From NCBI GenBank assembly GCA_944472135.2, contig OX235263.1, positions 90,180,721 to 90,244,720 on the forward strand: a DNA stretch of 64,000 nt. Direction: 5' to 3'. Positions within the stretch are counted from its first letter, which is position 1. The number at the start of each line of letters is the position of its first letter. Of the stretch, positions 11,023-20,880 are shown piece after piece. A program made the position numbers and the translations under genes. The stretch comes from Trichobilharzia regenti (Eukaryota; Platyhelminthes; Trematoda; Strigeidida; Schistosomatidae). The notes under the pieces are model-generated. The model was not told the origin of the DNA and did no database searches. It saw only the letters and a list, made by a program, of their open reading frames with translations.

Positions 11023-11547
11023 TTACCATGAGAGTAGAAGTGGTTGAATAATTTTCTTTTGTATGCATAGTTCTGCTTCTTCTAACAGAATGGCTAAGGC
11101 TTCTGCAATGCAAAGAAGACGGAAACGTATTGTCTTTGGCAGGTTGTTCTTCATATTGTGCATTACTTTGAAGGAGGAGGCGTTTGTTAAGATGGAATGA
11201 CCAATGGTAACGAGATGTTCAATTATTGCACTCCTTATACGGCTACTACTTCCTTTCTGTAGCCACGCTGGATAGTGTTGTCTGACCCTTTTTGACAGGA
11301 TGCGCATCGAACGACCGACGTATCTGGCTCCACAGCAACAGGTGAACTGATACATACACATAGAAGTGGTCAGGTGTGGGATCTTGTCCTTTGGGCTTCT
11401 GAAGATCAGCGATCGACTGGAGAACACTACTCTGAGTGTTGCTACAAAGAAAGTTCTTCTTAAAGAAGTGGAAATTCTCCTCCTAAGGACATTATTGGGT
11501 AGATCACCTTTGAAGTCAAGGTTCATATAAAGTATCTTTTTTCGCAT
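11023..11547 (-). CDS. PLE GIY-YIG endonuclease domain and C-terminal tail
   Basis: A 174-residue open frame. Residues 9-50 (NLDFKGDL...RTFFVATLRVVFSS) are the linker between RT and endonuclease. GIY-YIG motifs are MYQ (65-67) and YVG (76-78), with a Cys cluster FTCCC before the second; E110 in IIEHL is the likely catalytic Glu. The tail SFKVMHN...AEALAI...CIQKK is the family signature seen about twelve times here. In PLEs this domain nicks DNA to prime reverse transcription. The RT upstream (11,560-12,020) is frameshifted, so the element is not autonomous. Confidence 0.8.
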   Translation of the reverse strand: MRKKILYMNLDFKGDLPNNVLRRRISTSLRRTFFVATLRVVFSSRSLIFRSPKDKIPHLTTSMCMYQFTCCCGARYVGRSMRILSKRVRQHYPAWLQKGSSSRIRSAIIEHLVTIGHSILTNASSFKVMHNMKNNLPKTIRFRLLCIAEALAILLEEAELCIQKKIIQPLLLSW

Positions 11548-11559
11548 GGATAGCGTCCC

Positions 11560-12020
11560 CTGATTTTGAGTTTTCTGTTTTTATCTATGAATCTTGGTGG
11601 ATAACCGTTTTGTATGAAGATTCCTTTCAGGTAGTGTAGTTCTTCTTGCTCCAGGTTATCAGAGCTGCAGATGCGTCGGACGCGAGTAGCAAGAGATCCG
11701 ATTAGGTTTCTCTTTAGACTGGTTGATACTCAGGTGTAGAAGCTTGTCACTTCGTCGTTCCATGTGGGTTTCCTATGGATGGACCTTCTTAAAGTTCCTT
11801 CAGCTCTCCTTGTAAGTTCAACATCAAGAAAAGGAATCTTAAATTCGTTTTCAGTTTCAAGAGTGAACTCTGTAGCTGAATGGCATTTGTTGAATATTTG
11901 TAGTAACTGACTAAGATCGTGATCATCATCACAGATAATAAAGTTGTCTTCCACATATCTAGCATACAAATGGAATTACTTTCGTACACAAAATGATGTA
12001 TATTTACAAGAAAATGCATG
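11560..12020 (-). pseudogene. PLE reverse transcriptase, C-terminal part, frameshifted
   Basis: Translation gives YARYVEDNFIICDDDHDLSQ, containing the RT catalytic box (YVED) as in PLEs, then NAFKIPFLDVEL-type sequence (FKIPFLDVELTRR) and a linker (W...TSFYT). Two overlapping frames are needed. The same stretch recurs at 31,826-32,223 and 33,073-33,154 on the same strand. Confidence 0.75.
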
Positions 12021-12234
12021 AAAACGCATTAAACAGGGTATCTTCCTATGAAATGACTTAAAAATACGTCCCAGTTATAATGAACAGTATCAGTTGCTAA
12101 ATTAGGCTAGTTTCTCTACATGTATTCACCGAGGTGACTGAAGATCAGCTGTTTTTGTGAATCGTTCATCGCTCTTATCCTGTTGTGTAGTCTTCCCCAA
12201 AAGCCCTCGGTTGAGTTACCATGGTTTCCAGTAA

Positions 12235-12300
12235 GAGGATCGACGACTACTTACCAGGAAAACCTGGATAATAAAACAACTTGAAATAAATGACATCAAC
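12235..12300 (+). repeat. Short dispersed repeat
   Basis: CTTACCAGGAAAAYNTGGATAA and the following 40 bp match 31,657-31,725. Function unknown; it borders the telomere-like run. Confidence 0.4.
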
Positions 12301-12319
12301 TCTAAATCTATACCTAGTC

Positions 12320-12366
12320 TTAACCCTAACCCCAATACTTACCTTAACCCTAATCCTAACCCTAAT
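12320..12366. repeat. Interstitial telomere-like CCCTAA tract
   Basis: Four perfect and several one-base-off CCCTAA hexamers lie within about 45 bp (AACCCTAACCCC, AACCCTAATCCTAACCC). Animal telomeres are TTAGGG, so this is a short interstitial tract, far too short to be a telomere. Confidence 0.6.
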
Positions 12367-13205
12367 GAGCTATTACCACTTACTCCGAGCAGTATTTAAA
12401 AACGTGATGTGAGTGGAATTTGCTGCTTACCTGGTGACTGGCGTTGATATTTCAGCTATGATAATAACAGGTTGCGTCAGCCAACGACTAGCATACGTTC
12501 AACGTGATTGGAGCATTCGCACTCCTGGCACATTGTTGTTAAAATTCGCCAAATTCTCTTCTGTCAGTGTTAAGCTCAACTTTCCCTATACGATCAAGTT
12601 ATTTTCATTTGATGAATGTCTCTTCTTCACTCTGAACTGAGAAACAGAGGATGCTTAAATTTTTTAAGACGAAATCTCCCATACTACTTTTTCTCCTGCC
12701 ACCTCACTGAATTCAGTAGTAGTAGACTGTGTTTAGAAAGTAAATCTTCGTCACAGTGTTAATTATTATTTTTTTTATTATCATTTCTTTTGCTCTAGTA
12801 AACAAAAATAAAAGTAAAAGGAGGATGCTTCACTGATTCTCAGTAGAATTTCTTCTTTTCTTTCTATCCATCTCACACAAACCAAATGCATCAATCGTAT
12901 GATGAAGTGGATGTTAATCCCAAGTGGCAGTTTGAAAGCATTAAAGTTTATTTATTATTATTCTGACTATTATTTTTCTCCCTAAGCCTTTGATTATTCT
13001 ATTTTCTCTTCTTTTCTTTTCCCCCTACAGTTTTGACTGTTTTGTAATCTTTCTGCCTAACTCTTTCTCTTTTTTCTCTCTTTGTCACTCCTCTCCTTAC
13101 TATATAATAATAAAGGTATTCAATTAAGGATATCGATTAGTTTTTAAATTAACCAGATCGATATAAACATTGAATATTTAACCACGATTACTTTAGATAA
13201 ACAAC
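12367..13205. other. AT-rich DNA, nothing recognised
   Basis: Pyrimidine-rich stretches (12,960-13,090) but no supported gene. A 75-codon open frame at 12,413 has no recognisable content. Confidence 0.5.
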
Positions 13206-13273
13206 GGATAATATAATAAAGGTTTTTGTATTTCCCAGTAAATGAATGAAAAACAAAACGATATTGTTGTTTT

Positions 13274-13322
13274 TACTGACGTTTCGCTATTTAATGCTGC
13301 TGCTAATAGCCTTATCAAAGTA
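13274..13322 (-). ncRNA. Hammerhead-like motif with U3-A8 core, left arm
   Basis: Minus-strand mirror of the motif at 14,342-14,390: stem I TACT/AGTA, core TTGATAA, stem II GCTATT/AATAGC (one extra G first), GAAA, two-pair stem III ACGT, C17. Relative to CUGANGA, positions 3 and 8 are U and A, which can still pair. Whether it self-cleaves is untested. Confidence 0.5.
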
Positions 13323-14341
13323 GTATTATGAAACCAGAATTTACAAAATCCACTCAGCTTATATATAACAAAGATTTAAGGGGTGAGAAAATAGACTACT
13401 TAGGTCAAGTTAAAACGAGGACATATTGAAAGTCAAAATAACAATGAAAATCACTAAATCAAATAACAAAGGTAATAGTACATCTGTTATGGTATCAAAA
13501 CAAAGTTTACTAACTTGATCATCATTCGTCAGTCTGGGGTCATTTTTCCGTTATTGTCAAATTGGCCACTTGGTAAAGATAACAAAACCAGATCGGTGTA
13601 GATTGTTGGATTTGATGAGTGTGTAAAAATAATAAAAGCATCGCGTGTTTACATAACGAAATTGCATATCACATTCGTGTTGATTTCGTCACTTCATGGG
13701 GGAGGGGTTGGGGGTGGTGTAACCAGGTCAGATTCTGTTTTAGTCCATCATTCCTATTCAGTTTAGACAGTTTGAATTCCACTCGAATAAAGTGCTTCTG
13801 ATGATATTGGACGTTGTTTGTGATTTCTGAAATGCTTTTTCTGGATGATGATTTCAATATTGTCAGAATCAATTTTGTGGCCTGGTTCTATAGCGTGGCT
13901 GATGATTTTTCATGTTTTTCTAGTTCAACCGGATTTCTCGGTGGTCGAACAGATGCTCACTCTACGGTGTTCATTTCTTCTGATTATCTTGATTTCTTTC
14001 TGGCGATGTTTGTCTGATGTATATCGCATCACATTCCAAGCATTTTATTTTATAGACACAATAAGATAGAGAATCTTTAGGGATTTGGTCTTTTATGCGG
14101 ACCAACTTGACAGCGTAAAAATGATCCCAGACTGACGAACGATGATCAAGTTAGTAAACTTTGTTTTGATACCATAACAGATGTACTATTACCTTTGTTA
14201 TTTGATTTAGTGATTTTCATTGTTATTTTGACTTTCAATATGTCCTCGTTTTAACTTGACCTAAGTAGTCTATTTTCTCACCCCTTAAATCTTTGTTATA
14301 TATAAGCTGAGTGGATTTTGTAAATTCTGGTTTCATAATAC

Positions 14342-14390
14342 TACTTTGATAAGGCTATTAGCAGCAGCATTAAATAGCGAAACGTCAGTA
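14342..14390 (+). ncRNA. Hammerhead-like motif with U3-A8 core, right arm
   Basis: TACT at 14,342-14,345 pairs with AGTA at 14,387-14,390. Core TTGATAA lies at 14,346-14,352, stem II is GCTATT/AATAGC, GAA lies at 14,379-14,381 and ACGTC at 14,382-14,386. The very short stem III, as in known schistosome and PLE hammerheads, may need pairing between two RNA copies. Confidence 0.5.
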
Positions 14391-14744
14391 AAAACAACAA
14401 TATCGTTTTGTTTTTCATTCATTTACTGGGAAATACGAAACCTTTGTTATAATAATATCATATACCCAATGCTCAAATTTCTTCAATCTGTTAAAAGTGA
14501 ACTTGGTTTGGACACATAAAACAACGGATATCTTTTATAGGATATATTCATTATCAGATACGTGAATTTAATTACATCAGTTCATAATGTGGCATAGAGT
14601 TATCGCTTAAATAATATCAGAAGAACATTTAATCATCTAACATGTTAAATGTAAGTCAGTGAATTTTTTTCACTACGAAGGATGACGACACTTTCGTTGT
14701 CTTTTCTAATTAAAAGATAAATACATATTGTGTTATGTTGACAT

Positions 14745-15082
14745 TGTAACAACAGAAGACAAGAGTAAGGCAACAGATCGTTTATTAAGGAAATCAACAA
14801 ATTTACAAATTTTCACGTACATATTATAGATTATTGTTAGCAGACAAACAGCGTCTTCTGATTGGTTGTTTCTCACTGAAGGTGAATCTTTCATCTCTTT
14901 GTGGATATTTCTGGAATGTCGCACCATCTATACGCTAACTGTATCCGCCTACGCCAAGTCTGCTGTGGTTGGTTGTTGAATCAGTCTTTGTTCTTGTTCT
15001 TTTCTCACAATCAATATTTGAGACGTAAACATTGATGTCAATTACTGTGTACCAATTTGGCTAGCAGCCAGCTCTCACCACA
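14745..15082. mobile_element. Solo LTR, family 1 (338 bp)
   Basis: It starts TGTAACAACAG and ends CTCACCACA (TG...CA termini) and is flanked by the 4-bp direct repeat ACAT. A second copy is at 50,118-50,429 and the end of a third at 1-20. No internal retrovirus-like genes lie beside it, so it is a recombined solo LTR. Confidence 0.75.
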
Positions 15083-15406
15083 ACATGACTATGGATCTAA
15101 TAACATTAAAAGTGATTGGTTTTATTCATATAGAGCTGTGAACTTTCATCGTAATTTATAGCAAGTGTTTCCCTGTGATATGGCCGTTAATACACTTAGT
15201 AGTTTGCGCTAAAGAACTTCCTGCCTAGTCGGTTCATGGGTCTACTGTTCTAGCAAAAACAGTGGTGCGATATGATACCACTGAATTCACGACGCAAGAA
15301 GATGAGACGACAAACTGTTGACCTAGACATCTTTTATTGTGTCAAATCAACAGCGAATGAGGTTCCAAGGTCATAAGCAGGGAGGAAGAATACAAAAAGA
15401 GTAAAT
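15083..15406. other. No feature recognised
   Basis: About 320 bp of AT-rich sequence between the LTR and the Merlin element. Confidence 0.5.
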
Positions 15407-16466
15407 TTAAACTTTAAGCACCACTAACTACCAGTCAGTGAATGACCTTCAACGAATCAGTCACATGAAAGAGGGATTTTCGATTATAAAAAACGTATAT
15501 TTATGGGGAAAAAAAGCATAAAAACTACACAAAACTGCTACATAGGGTACCCTTATCCCAGTTTAACATAGGAGTGTCAATAGAAAAGTCACACCACATT
15601 CTGCACATATATTCATCCAAATGACAATAAATGAGATCCTTTTGAGATCCATTTATAGCCCTAATCCCATTTTTCAATCTTCCCCAAAATTCTTCTATAG
15701 AATTTGTATATGTCCCCATAATGGGATCCACAAATCACTAGAATGGTTCATTCTGTGATGAATATATCCAAGAGATAATAGCGATTTATAATCTTTCCAT
15801 TCATCAATGTGTACTATGGATCCCTGTTTCACAAGTCGAGTGATAATAGGTACTAAGGTAGTAGACTTTCTATCTGGTATTCTCTCCACGAATCCTTTCC
15901 GCAGGGAGGTGTCATATAAACAGATCACCCAAACATTGTTTTCTCTTTCTCGACCATGTTGTATTTTTTCTTCAGTAACACAGTTTCACCCACGTGTACG
16001 ACACTACCTTCTCCGCCTAACAACGCAGTCATTTTCTCCACTGGTGCTGATACCACTGAACTGTTGAGACGAGGCTATTTTCAGTTTCAGAAGCTGCGCT
16101 TCTCACAAGCTGTTTTCAAATCCAGTAGTAACGAATAAGCAAAATCTGCGTAAGGGAGAGATGCGACCTAGCCAAAAACTGTTCCTACGAAATATTAAAA
16201 ATCATCAGCTTACCTTCCTTAATACTAACTCGTCCCAAGCAAGTTGCACAACGATAGACATATCCATCAATCGACCTGCTAAAGCTCTCTCCTTCCTTAG
16301 CAACCCAAAATCCAGGCAATACTGGAAAACATTATCCTCCTCGAATTGCAAGCGTAAATTCGTTAGAGCGCGCATTTGATATACAACCTTGAAATCACGT
16401 GCATGAACCTCACTGGACTATTCAAGGTTGTTCACCGATTGGTAGTTAGTGGTGCTTAAAGTTTAA
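15407..16466 (-). mobile_element. Merlin DNA transposon, about 1.06 kb
   Basis: Terminal inverted repeats of about 45 bp face each other: the left begins TTAAACTTTAAGCACC at 15,407 and the right is its inverse ending at 16,466. Inside, on the minus strand, is an ISXO2/IS1595-like DDE transposase. No clear target-site duplication is visible (Merlin normally makes 8-9 bp), so the insertion is old. Confidence 0.8.
15525..16067 (-). pseudogene. Merlin transposase, inactivated
   Basis: From N to C: GGEGSVVHVGETVLLKKKYN (where family members have an EIDE-type motif with the first catalytic Asp), then IVHIDEWKDYKSL (second Asp) and TNSIEEFWGRLKNG (catalytic Glu). The first Asp is Gly here, and a -1 frameshift separates the last two blocks (15,695-15,731). 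Cut-and-paste activity is therefore unlikely. A further N-terminal piece (to about 16,380) reads MRALTNLRLQFEEDN. Confidence 0.75.
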
Positions 16467-17020
16467 CTTGGCCACAAAAAGCACTGTACTGCAAAGATAA
16501 ATGTAGTATTTTAGAAAGAAATTAGGTGTATATACAGACTAACTTACTGCTGCTGAAGAGTCACAGGCAAGGTCAAAACTACTTGGATATGTACACATAT
16601 ACATGCTATCTCGTCTAGTACTGTAAGAATTCAGGAAAAATAGTAAGAATTTCATTTCGTTAAACACGAAAATATTCGATCACAGAAATCAGCAATAATG
16701 AATCAACTTCTAAACGCCTTCGCTGTGAATATTAAGTGGGATTATCTCGATAAGAACAAAATGGATGTTAGTCTCTTTGATTAAAAAAATTCATCTGACT
16801 GTGAACTATCCTGTCTTATGAATGGCTAATAAGGACACGTAAATACACACACTGTTCACAAGGTGCAGTAAAATTTTAATAATAATCATCATTTTATTTT
16901 GAAAACTATTCACAAATCGGTTGGACATGATCCCATGAGAAGTCTGAATACATAGCATGATCTCCTATTCATCGACACACCTTCCCCGAAGGAGATCAGA
17001 TCAGTTTCAGTGTCTCTAAC

Positions 17021-17051
<31 letters not shown>

Positions 17052-17055
17052 TGGA
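16467..17055. other. AT-rich DNA with an (AT)n run
   Basis: No gene recognised. (AT)n spans about 17,024-17,053. Confidence 0.5.
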
Positions 17056-17059
17056 TTTA

Positions 17060-18200
17060 CATGTCTAAATCGGCACAAGCCAGTGAGTCTACGATTTTGG
17101 TATCATTTTTGTTAACTGTATCGGACTGTGATATTACTGCTACAGTTATTTTTTTTTAAATTGTTGTTGCCACCACCCTCACTGTTGTGAACTTTTTTCC
17201 TTCTGCTGGTGATGTTCAGATTGCTTTATTCTCTATTTTCCTGATTCTAAGGGGAGCAACACATAAGTTGTTCCCCTGTAACCTATACATTCATGTAAGA
17301 ATCACGCTGTTGATATATGTCTGATTTCCCTTTAAAATGGAAGATATGCAAGTGAAAAGCAACAAGTTAGCGATAGAACAACCATCAAGGATAGGCCTTC
17401 AGGTGAACATGGGTAAATCATAAGTAGGTGATAAAGATTCCTGGCCAACAGAAACAGCCACAGCAACAACAACAGACAACAATCAGCATAAATGGGAGAA
17501 ATCCGAGAGAAGTAACCTCCTTTTCCTACCTACCTACCTACCTACCTACCTACCTACCTACCTAACTGGGAAGCATCTCTTCAACTACAGGCCGACGGGA
17601 CTGCTGAGGATATCAAAGCAAGGAGCGTGAAAGCAAGGCAATACGTCATTACTCTCAAGTCTGTGTGGACATCAACAGGACTACTCAGCATGAAAATGAA
17701 AATAAGATCCGGATTTTCAACTCCAATGTGAAGTCAGTCAGTGCTACTTACTATACGGATCAGAGACTTGGCGCGTCATAAAGAGCACCTCAAACAAACT
17801 ACAGACCTTCATCAACAGCTGTCTGAGATCAATACTTCGCTCAAGATCAGATGACCGGCCAGGGAAGATCAGCAACAGAGAGGGATCTCTGGCAATCAAC
17901 CAACCAACCCAGCAGGAATCAAATGTGCAAGAAACAGACAGGAGGAAATGGAGGTGGACTCGAGGCCATACTCTGAGAAAACAAACTATCATCAAGTGAG
18001 TGACATCACATGACAGGCCATCACTTGAGTGGAACCGGAATGGGAAGCGACGAGTTGGTGGTCATTGCGAGGTTGGGGTGACATGGAGTAGGACAGGAAA
18101 GCATGTGGGCAGCGGTGAAACCAGGTGAAAATGTTGGCGGACAACCGAAGGCAGTGGAGACGTACGTGGCTAAATCCCTATGTTCCTCTAGGAACTAATG
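17060..18200 (+). mobile_element. RTE-clade LINE with a large internal deletion
   Basis: 17,060-17,310 matches the 5' UTR of the RTE at 37.57-37.78 kb (CAAGCCAGTGAGTCT, ATTCTAARGGGRGC). At about 17,315 it jumps directly to sequence just after the RT catalytic motif (GTCTGATTTCCC, as at 40,066) and runs to the 3' end. The endonuclease and most of the RT are missing. The terminal motif ATGTTCCTCTAGGAAC lies near 18,180. Confidence 0.7.
17526..17564. repeat. (CTAC)n tetranucleotide repeat
   Basis: About nine CTAC units inside the RTE 3' part; the related element at 40,274 has only three imperfect units, so the run expanded here. Confidence 0.9.
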
Positions 18201-18215
18201 GAAACAATAATACAT

Positions 18216-18259
18216 TTAAGCGAACAATATTGTTTTCAATTAGATCTCATCAGGCTTAA
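18216..18259 (-). ncRNA. Hammerhead ribozyme in a PLE pLTR, core intact
   Basis: Stem I TTAAGC/GCTTAA (6 bp); core CTGATGA; a weak 9-nt stem II region (GAT, loop CTA, ATT); GAA; stem III AACAA/TTGTT; cleavage base C17. All core positions fit the hammerhead consensus. PLE terminal repeats are known to carry hammerheads. The weak stem II makes activity uncertain. Confidence 0.7.
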
Positions 18260-18541
18260 CTCTAATATATCTACATAAGTTTACAAATAAAAATTCAAAT
18301 ATAAACCAATAGTGGTGTTTTGTCTATAGGATAATGCGATGGTGAATATTAATTGTGCAATTAGTCATAATTATAGTATTGATAGTAATGATAATAATGG
18401 TTTTATCAATAATAAGGATGAAAAGATGAGGCAATCTGTAAAAACACGAATAATGAGAAAACAGCATGATTAAACAAACAAATGTTCAGGTGGAAGTAGT
18501 CGATAAAGGCTAGTAAAAACAAATGAACCGATTAAGTAATG

Positions 18542-18826
18542 CTAGATTGTAAGGGAAGGAAATGAAACACGTGAAACATGAAACAAACACATGATAAGAA
18601 AGGGGTTGAAAATATAAACAAGGGGTGGTGTAGAAGTCATTAGTTGGTTATGTCTTAATAGGCTAAGGGAGGGATAATGGCTGTTCGAAAATTTTTGATT
18701 GCATAGTTTAGGTTTAATAGTTCGAATGTCTATCGCCTCAGTTGAGTGCAGTAGACAAATACGAAGTCTATCGGAAAAATTCGGTGGGATACGATGAATT
18801 ACTTTGAAGGCTCTCGTTTTATCCAC
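18542..18826 (-). CDS. PLE C-terminal tail
   Basis: A 94-residue frame: TRAFKVIHRIPPNFSDRLR then EAIDIRTIKPKLCNQK, the usual end of the local PLE proteins, extended by an unusual hydrophobic C-terminus. It continues the protein of 18,854-19,297 after a frame break. Confidence 0.7.
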   Translation of the reverse strand: MDKTRAFKVIHRIPPNFSDRLRICLLHSTEAIDIRTIKPKLCNQKFSNSHYPSLSLLRHNQLMTSTPPLVYIFNPFLIMCLFHVSRVSFPSLTI

Positions 18827-18853
18827 TACATGACCACTATCAACTGAATGTGA

Positions 18854-19297
18854 CTAAATTGAGTTACGGATTGTTTTTGTCTGTGTTTTGACAAACCACG
18901 ATGGGAGATGTTCAGTGATGACACGTTGGTTAAGCTGTCTAGTAGTAGTGTGCCCAACATAACTGTCACTGCAGGTGCAGTTGAATTGATAAATGCGTAT
19001 AGATGTGGCAAAACTATCAAGCTTATCCTTCGTTTGCGTCTTAATCATTCGTAGGCTAGAGAATGACAAACATACGTGGGCTGCGTAAAATGTTCTTCGT
19101 ATACTCCTTGAAAGTCTTTGGAAAAGAATCTCACTGGATAAGTCACCATTAAATTTTAACTTAATAAATAGAGGTTTCTCACGTGCAATCAGAGTCTCAG
19201 GTTTTTTCTCTAATGTTTTTATATGTTTCTTTATGAAACTACTCGGATAGCCCATCTCCGTCAAAGAGTCGTGAATATATTCATGCGAAAAGGTCAA
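18854..19297 (-). CDS. PLE linker and GIY-YIG domain
   Basis: A 147-residue frame. Residues about 40-70 read EKPLFIKLKFNGDLSSEIL (linker). IYQFNCTCSDSYVGHTTTRQ carries the GIY-YIG-type pair (IYQ, YVG) with three Cys/His-like positions, and ITEHLP contains the downstream Glu/His region. The protein would continue in the frame of 18,542-18,826. Confidence 0.75.
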   Translation of the reverse strand: MTFSHEYIHDSLTEMGYPSSFIKKHIKTLEKKPETLIAREKPLFIKLKFNGDLSSEILFQRLSRSIRRTFYAAHVCLSFSSLRMIKTQTKDKLDSFATSIRIYQFNCTCSDSYVGHTTTRQLNQRVITEHLPSWFVKTQTKTIRNSI

Positions 19298-19329
19298 ATA
19301 TCAGGTCAACAAAATAATCAGTACTAATA

Positions 19330-20880
19330 CTAGTTATTGCTAATACTAAAACTGACCTACAGACTGCAGCGAATATGCTGACGCCATTATTGTGAAAGAT
19401 TTGGAAGGAAGGAAAAGTGCCTATGGATTGGAAGAAAGCCTGACTACCTTGTCAAGCTACCAAAAAAGAAGGACGACTTAGGCCTCATTCTGCAAGAACT
19501 GACGCGGAGTGATGCTGTTGTCCACGTCGAGTAAAATACTAAGTCGCGTCAATCTAGAGAGAATAAAAGACTCACTGGATGCCGAACTCTGCCAGCACGA
19601 AACAAGGTGAATTCGGGAAAAGCAAATCACGTGCTGGTCAGATTGCAATTCTACGCATCATCAATCAGCAAGGCGTAGAATGGGTGTCAAACCTCCATCT
19701 CAATTACATCGACTTCGAAAAAGTCTTCAACAGCGTTGAGTGTAAAGTAATTTAGAAACAATTTTAACACTACGATGTAGAGTGCCAAAATCTTTATCAA
19801 TACCGTTCAACAGCTATATGACAATGCAATGTATCAGGTGATCCACAACGGAAAACTCAGTGAAGGCTCTGAAGTCGAAACAAGAGTAAGACAAACTGGC
19901 TGATATTCTTAGTTGTGGTGGACTAGATAGTGCAGCCCGCCGTATGTAGGGAGTGAGAGGACAGGAATACGCTGCACTGGATGATAAGGAGGTTCTAGAA
20001 GATCTGGATTTTGTACGTGGATGATTTATGTTTAATGTCACACACACACACAAACTGGCTGAAGAGGCTGGCAGCGAAGACAGGACTTGAAGTGAACACA
20101 GAGAAGACAGAGGTGATGCGGATAACCAACTAACCTACAGCAACAACAACAACCAGAACCAGTCACCATCAAGGGAGATATCTGACAGAAGTTACATCCT
20201 TCACTTATCTAGCTAGGAAGCATTGTTTCAACCACAGGCATTCGAAACGGATGAAGGTGTCAAAGCCACCCAACCAGCCAGTCAGTAAGAATCGGAAAGG
20301 CAAGATACACCTTCATCAATATGAAATCCGTTTGAAAATCTTCTGCACTCTACATAAAGAAGATGATTCGGATTTTGAACAGCAATGTTAAGTCAGTCAG
20401 CCAGTCAGTCAATCCCTTCTTCTATATGGGTCAGAAACTTGGTGTTTGTGCCACGAGAAGCGTTCCCAGCAGGTCACTGCAGACCTCTATCAACAGCTAT
20501 TTTCGCCAGCTGCGTACTGACGATCAAACCACCAGCCAGGAAGAACTAGCAATGAAAAACTCTGACATGCAACTAACCAATCAAGAACCTGTTGCTCAAC
20601 AAATATGGCGTAAGAACTGAAGATGGATGGGACACAATGTGAGTAGACCGTTGGATGACATCATTCACCAGGCCATCACTTGAGTGGAACCCGAATGGGA
20701 ACCGACGAGTGGGTCGTCAGTGTGAGGTTAACATAGAGAAGATCGTGTGGCGTGGAGGAGATGAGAGACTATGGTCAATCGTTAGTCCAGCTAAAGAGAA
20801 TCGTACAGAATAGGATTAAACGGAGACATGCTTTCGAATCCATATTTTCTACTCAAAACCCAAGGGTACAATAATAATAA
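19330..20880 (+). mobile_element. RTE-clade LINE, RT half, heavily mutated
   Basis: IDFEKVFNSVE (about 19,708) is the RT motif normally DFEKAFDS, with the catalytic Asp changed to Asn. Near 20,010 the FADD box is interrupted by an inserted 4-nt CGTG before GGATGATTTATG, the same insertion as at 44,610. The 3' end has GGG-ACACAATGTGAGTAGACC and the terminal CTCAAAACCCAAGGGTAC followed by (AAT)n. Confidence 0.75.

Larger units (their letters stand above)
13206..14455 (-). mobile_element. 5'-truncated PLE tail between inverted terminal repeats
   Basis: Arms of about 350 bp (13,206-13,560 and 14,100-14,455) are inverted copies of one pLTR. Between them, on the minus strand, is a GIY-YIG domain fragment: VYKIKCLECDAIYI then QTSPERN, followed by HKIDSDNIEIIIQK. 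The RT is absent. The same protein segment recurs on the plus strand at 55.0-56.1 kb. A duplicated inverted pLTR at the truncated 5' end is known for PLEs; here both arms also carry a hammerhead-like motif. Confidence 0.8.
18200..19300 (-). mobile_element. PLE, 3' half with pLTR
   Basis: Minus strand: the linker and GIY-YIG domain (18,854-19,297), the C-terminal tail (18,542-18,826), then the pLTR to about 18,200 with a canonical hammerhead. The RT is missing, so the copy is 5' truncated near 19,300. The reading frame breaks once, between 18,826 and 18,854. Confidence 0.8.

Noticed and set aside
12413..12640. 75-codon plus-strand frame
   Set aside because: No acceptor, no recognisable motif and composition like the neighbouring non-coding DNA.
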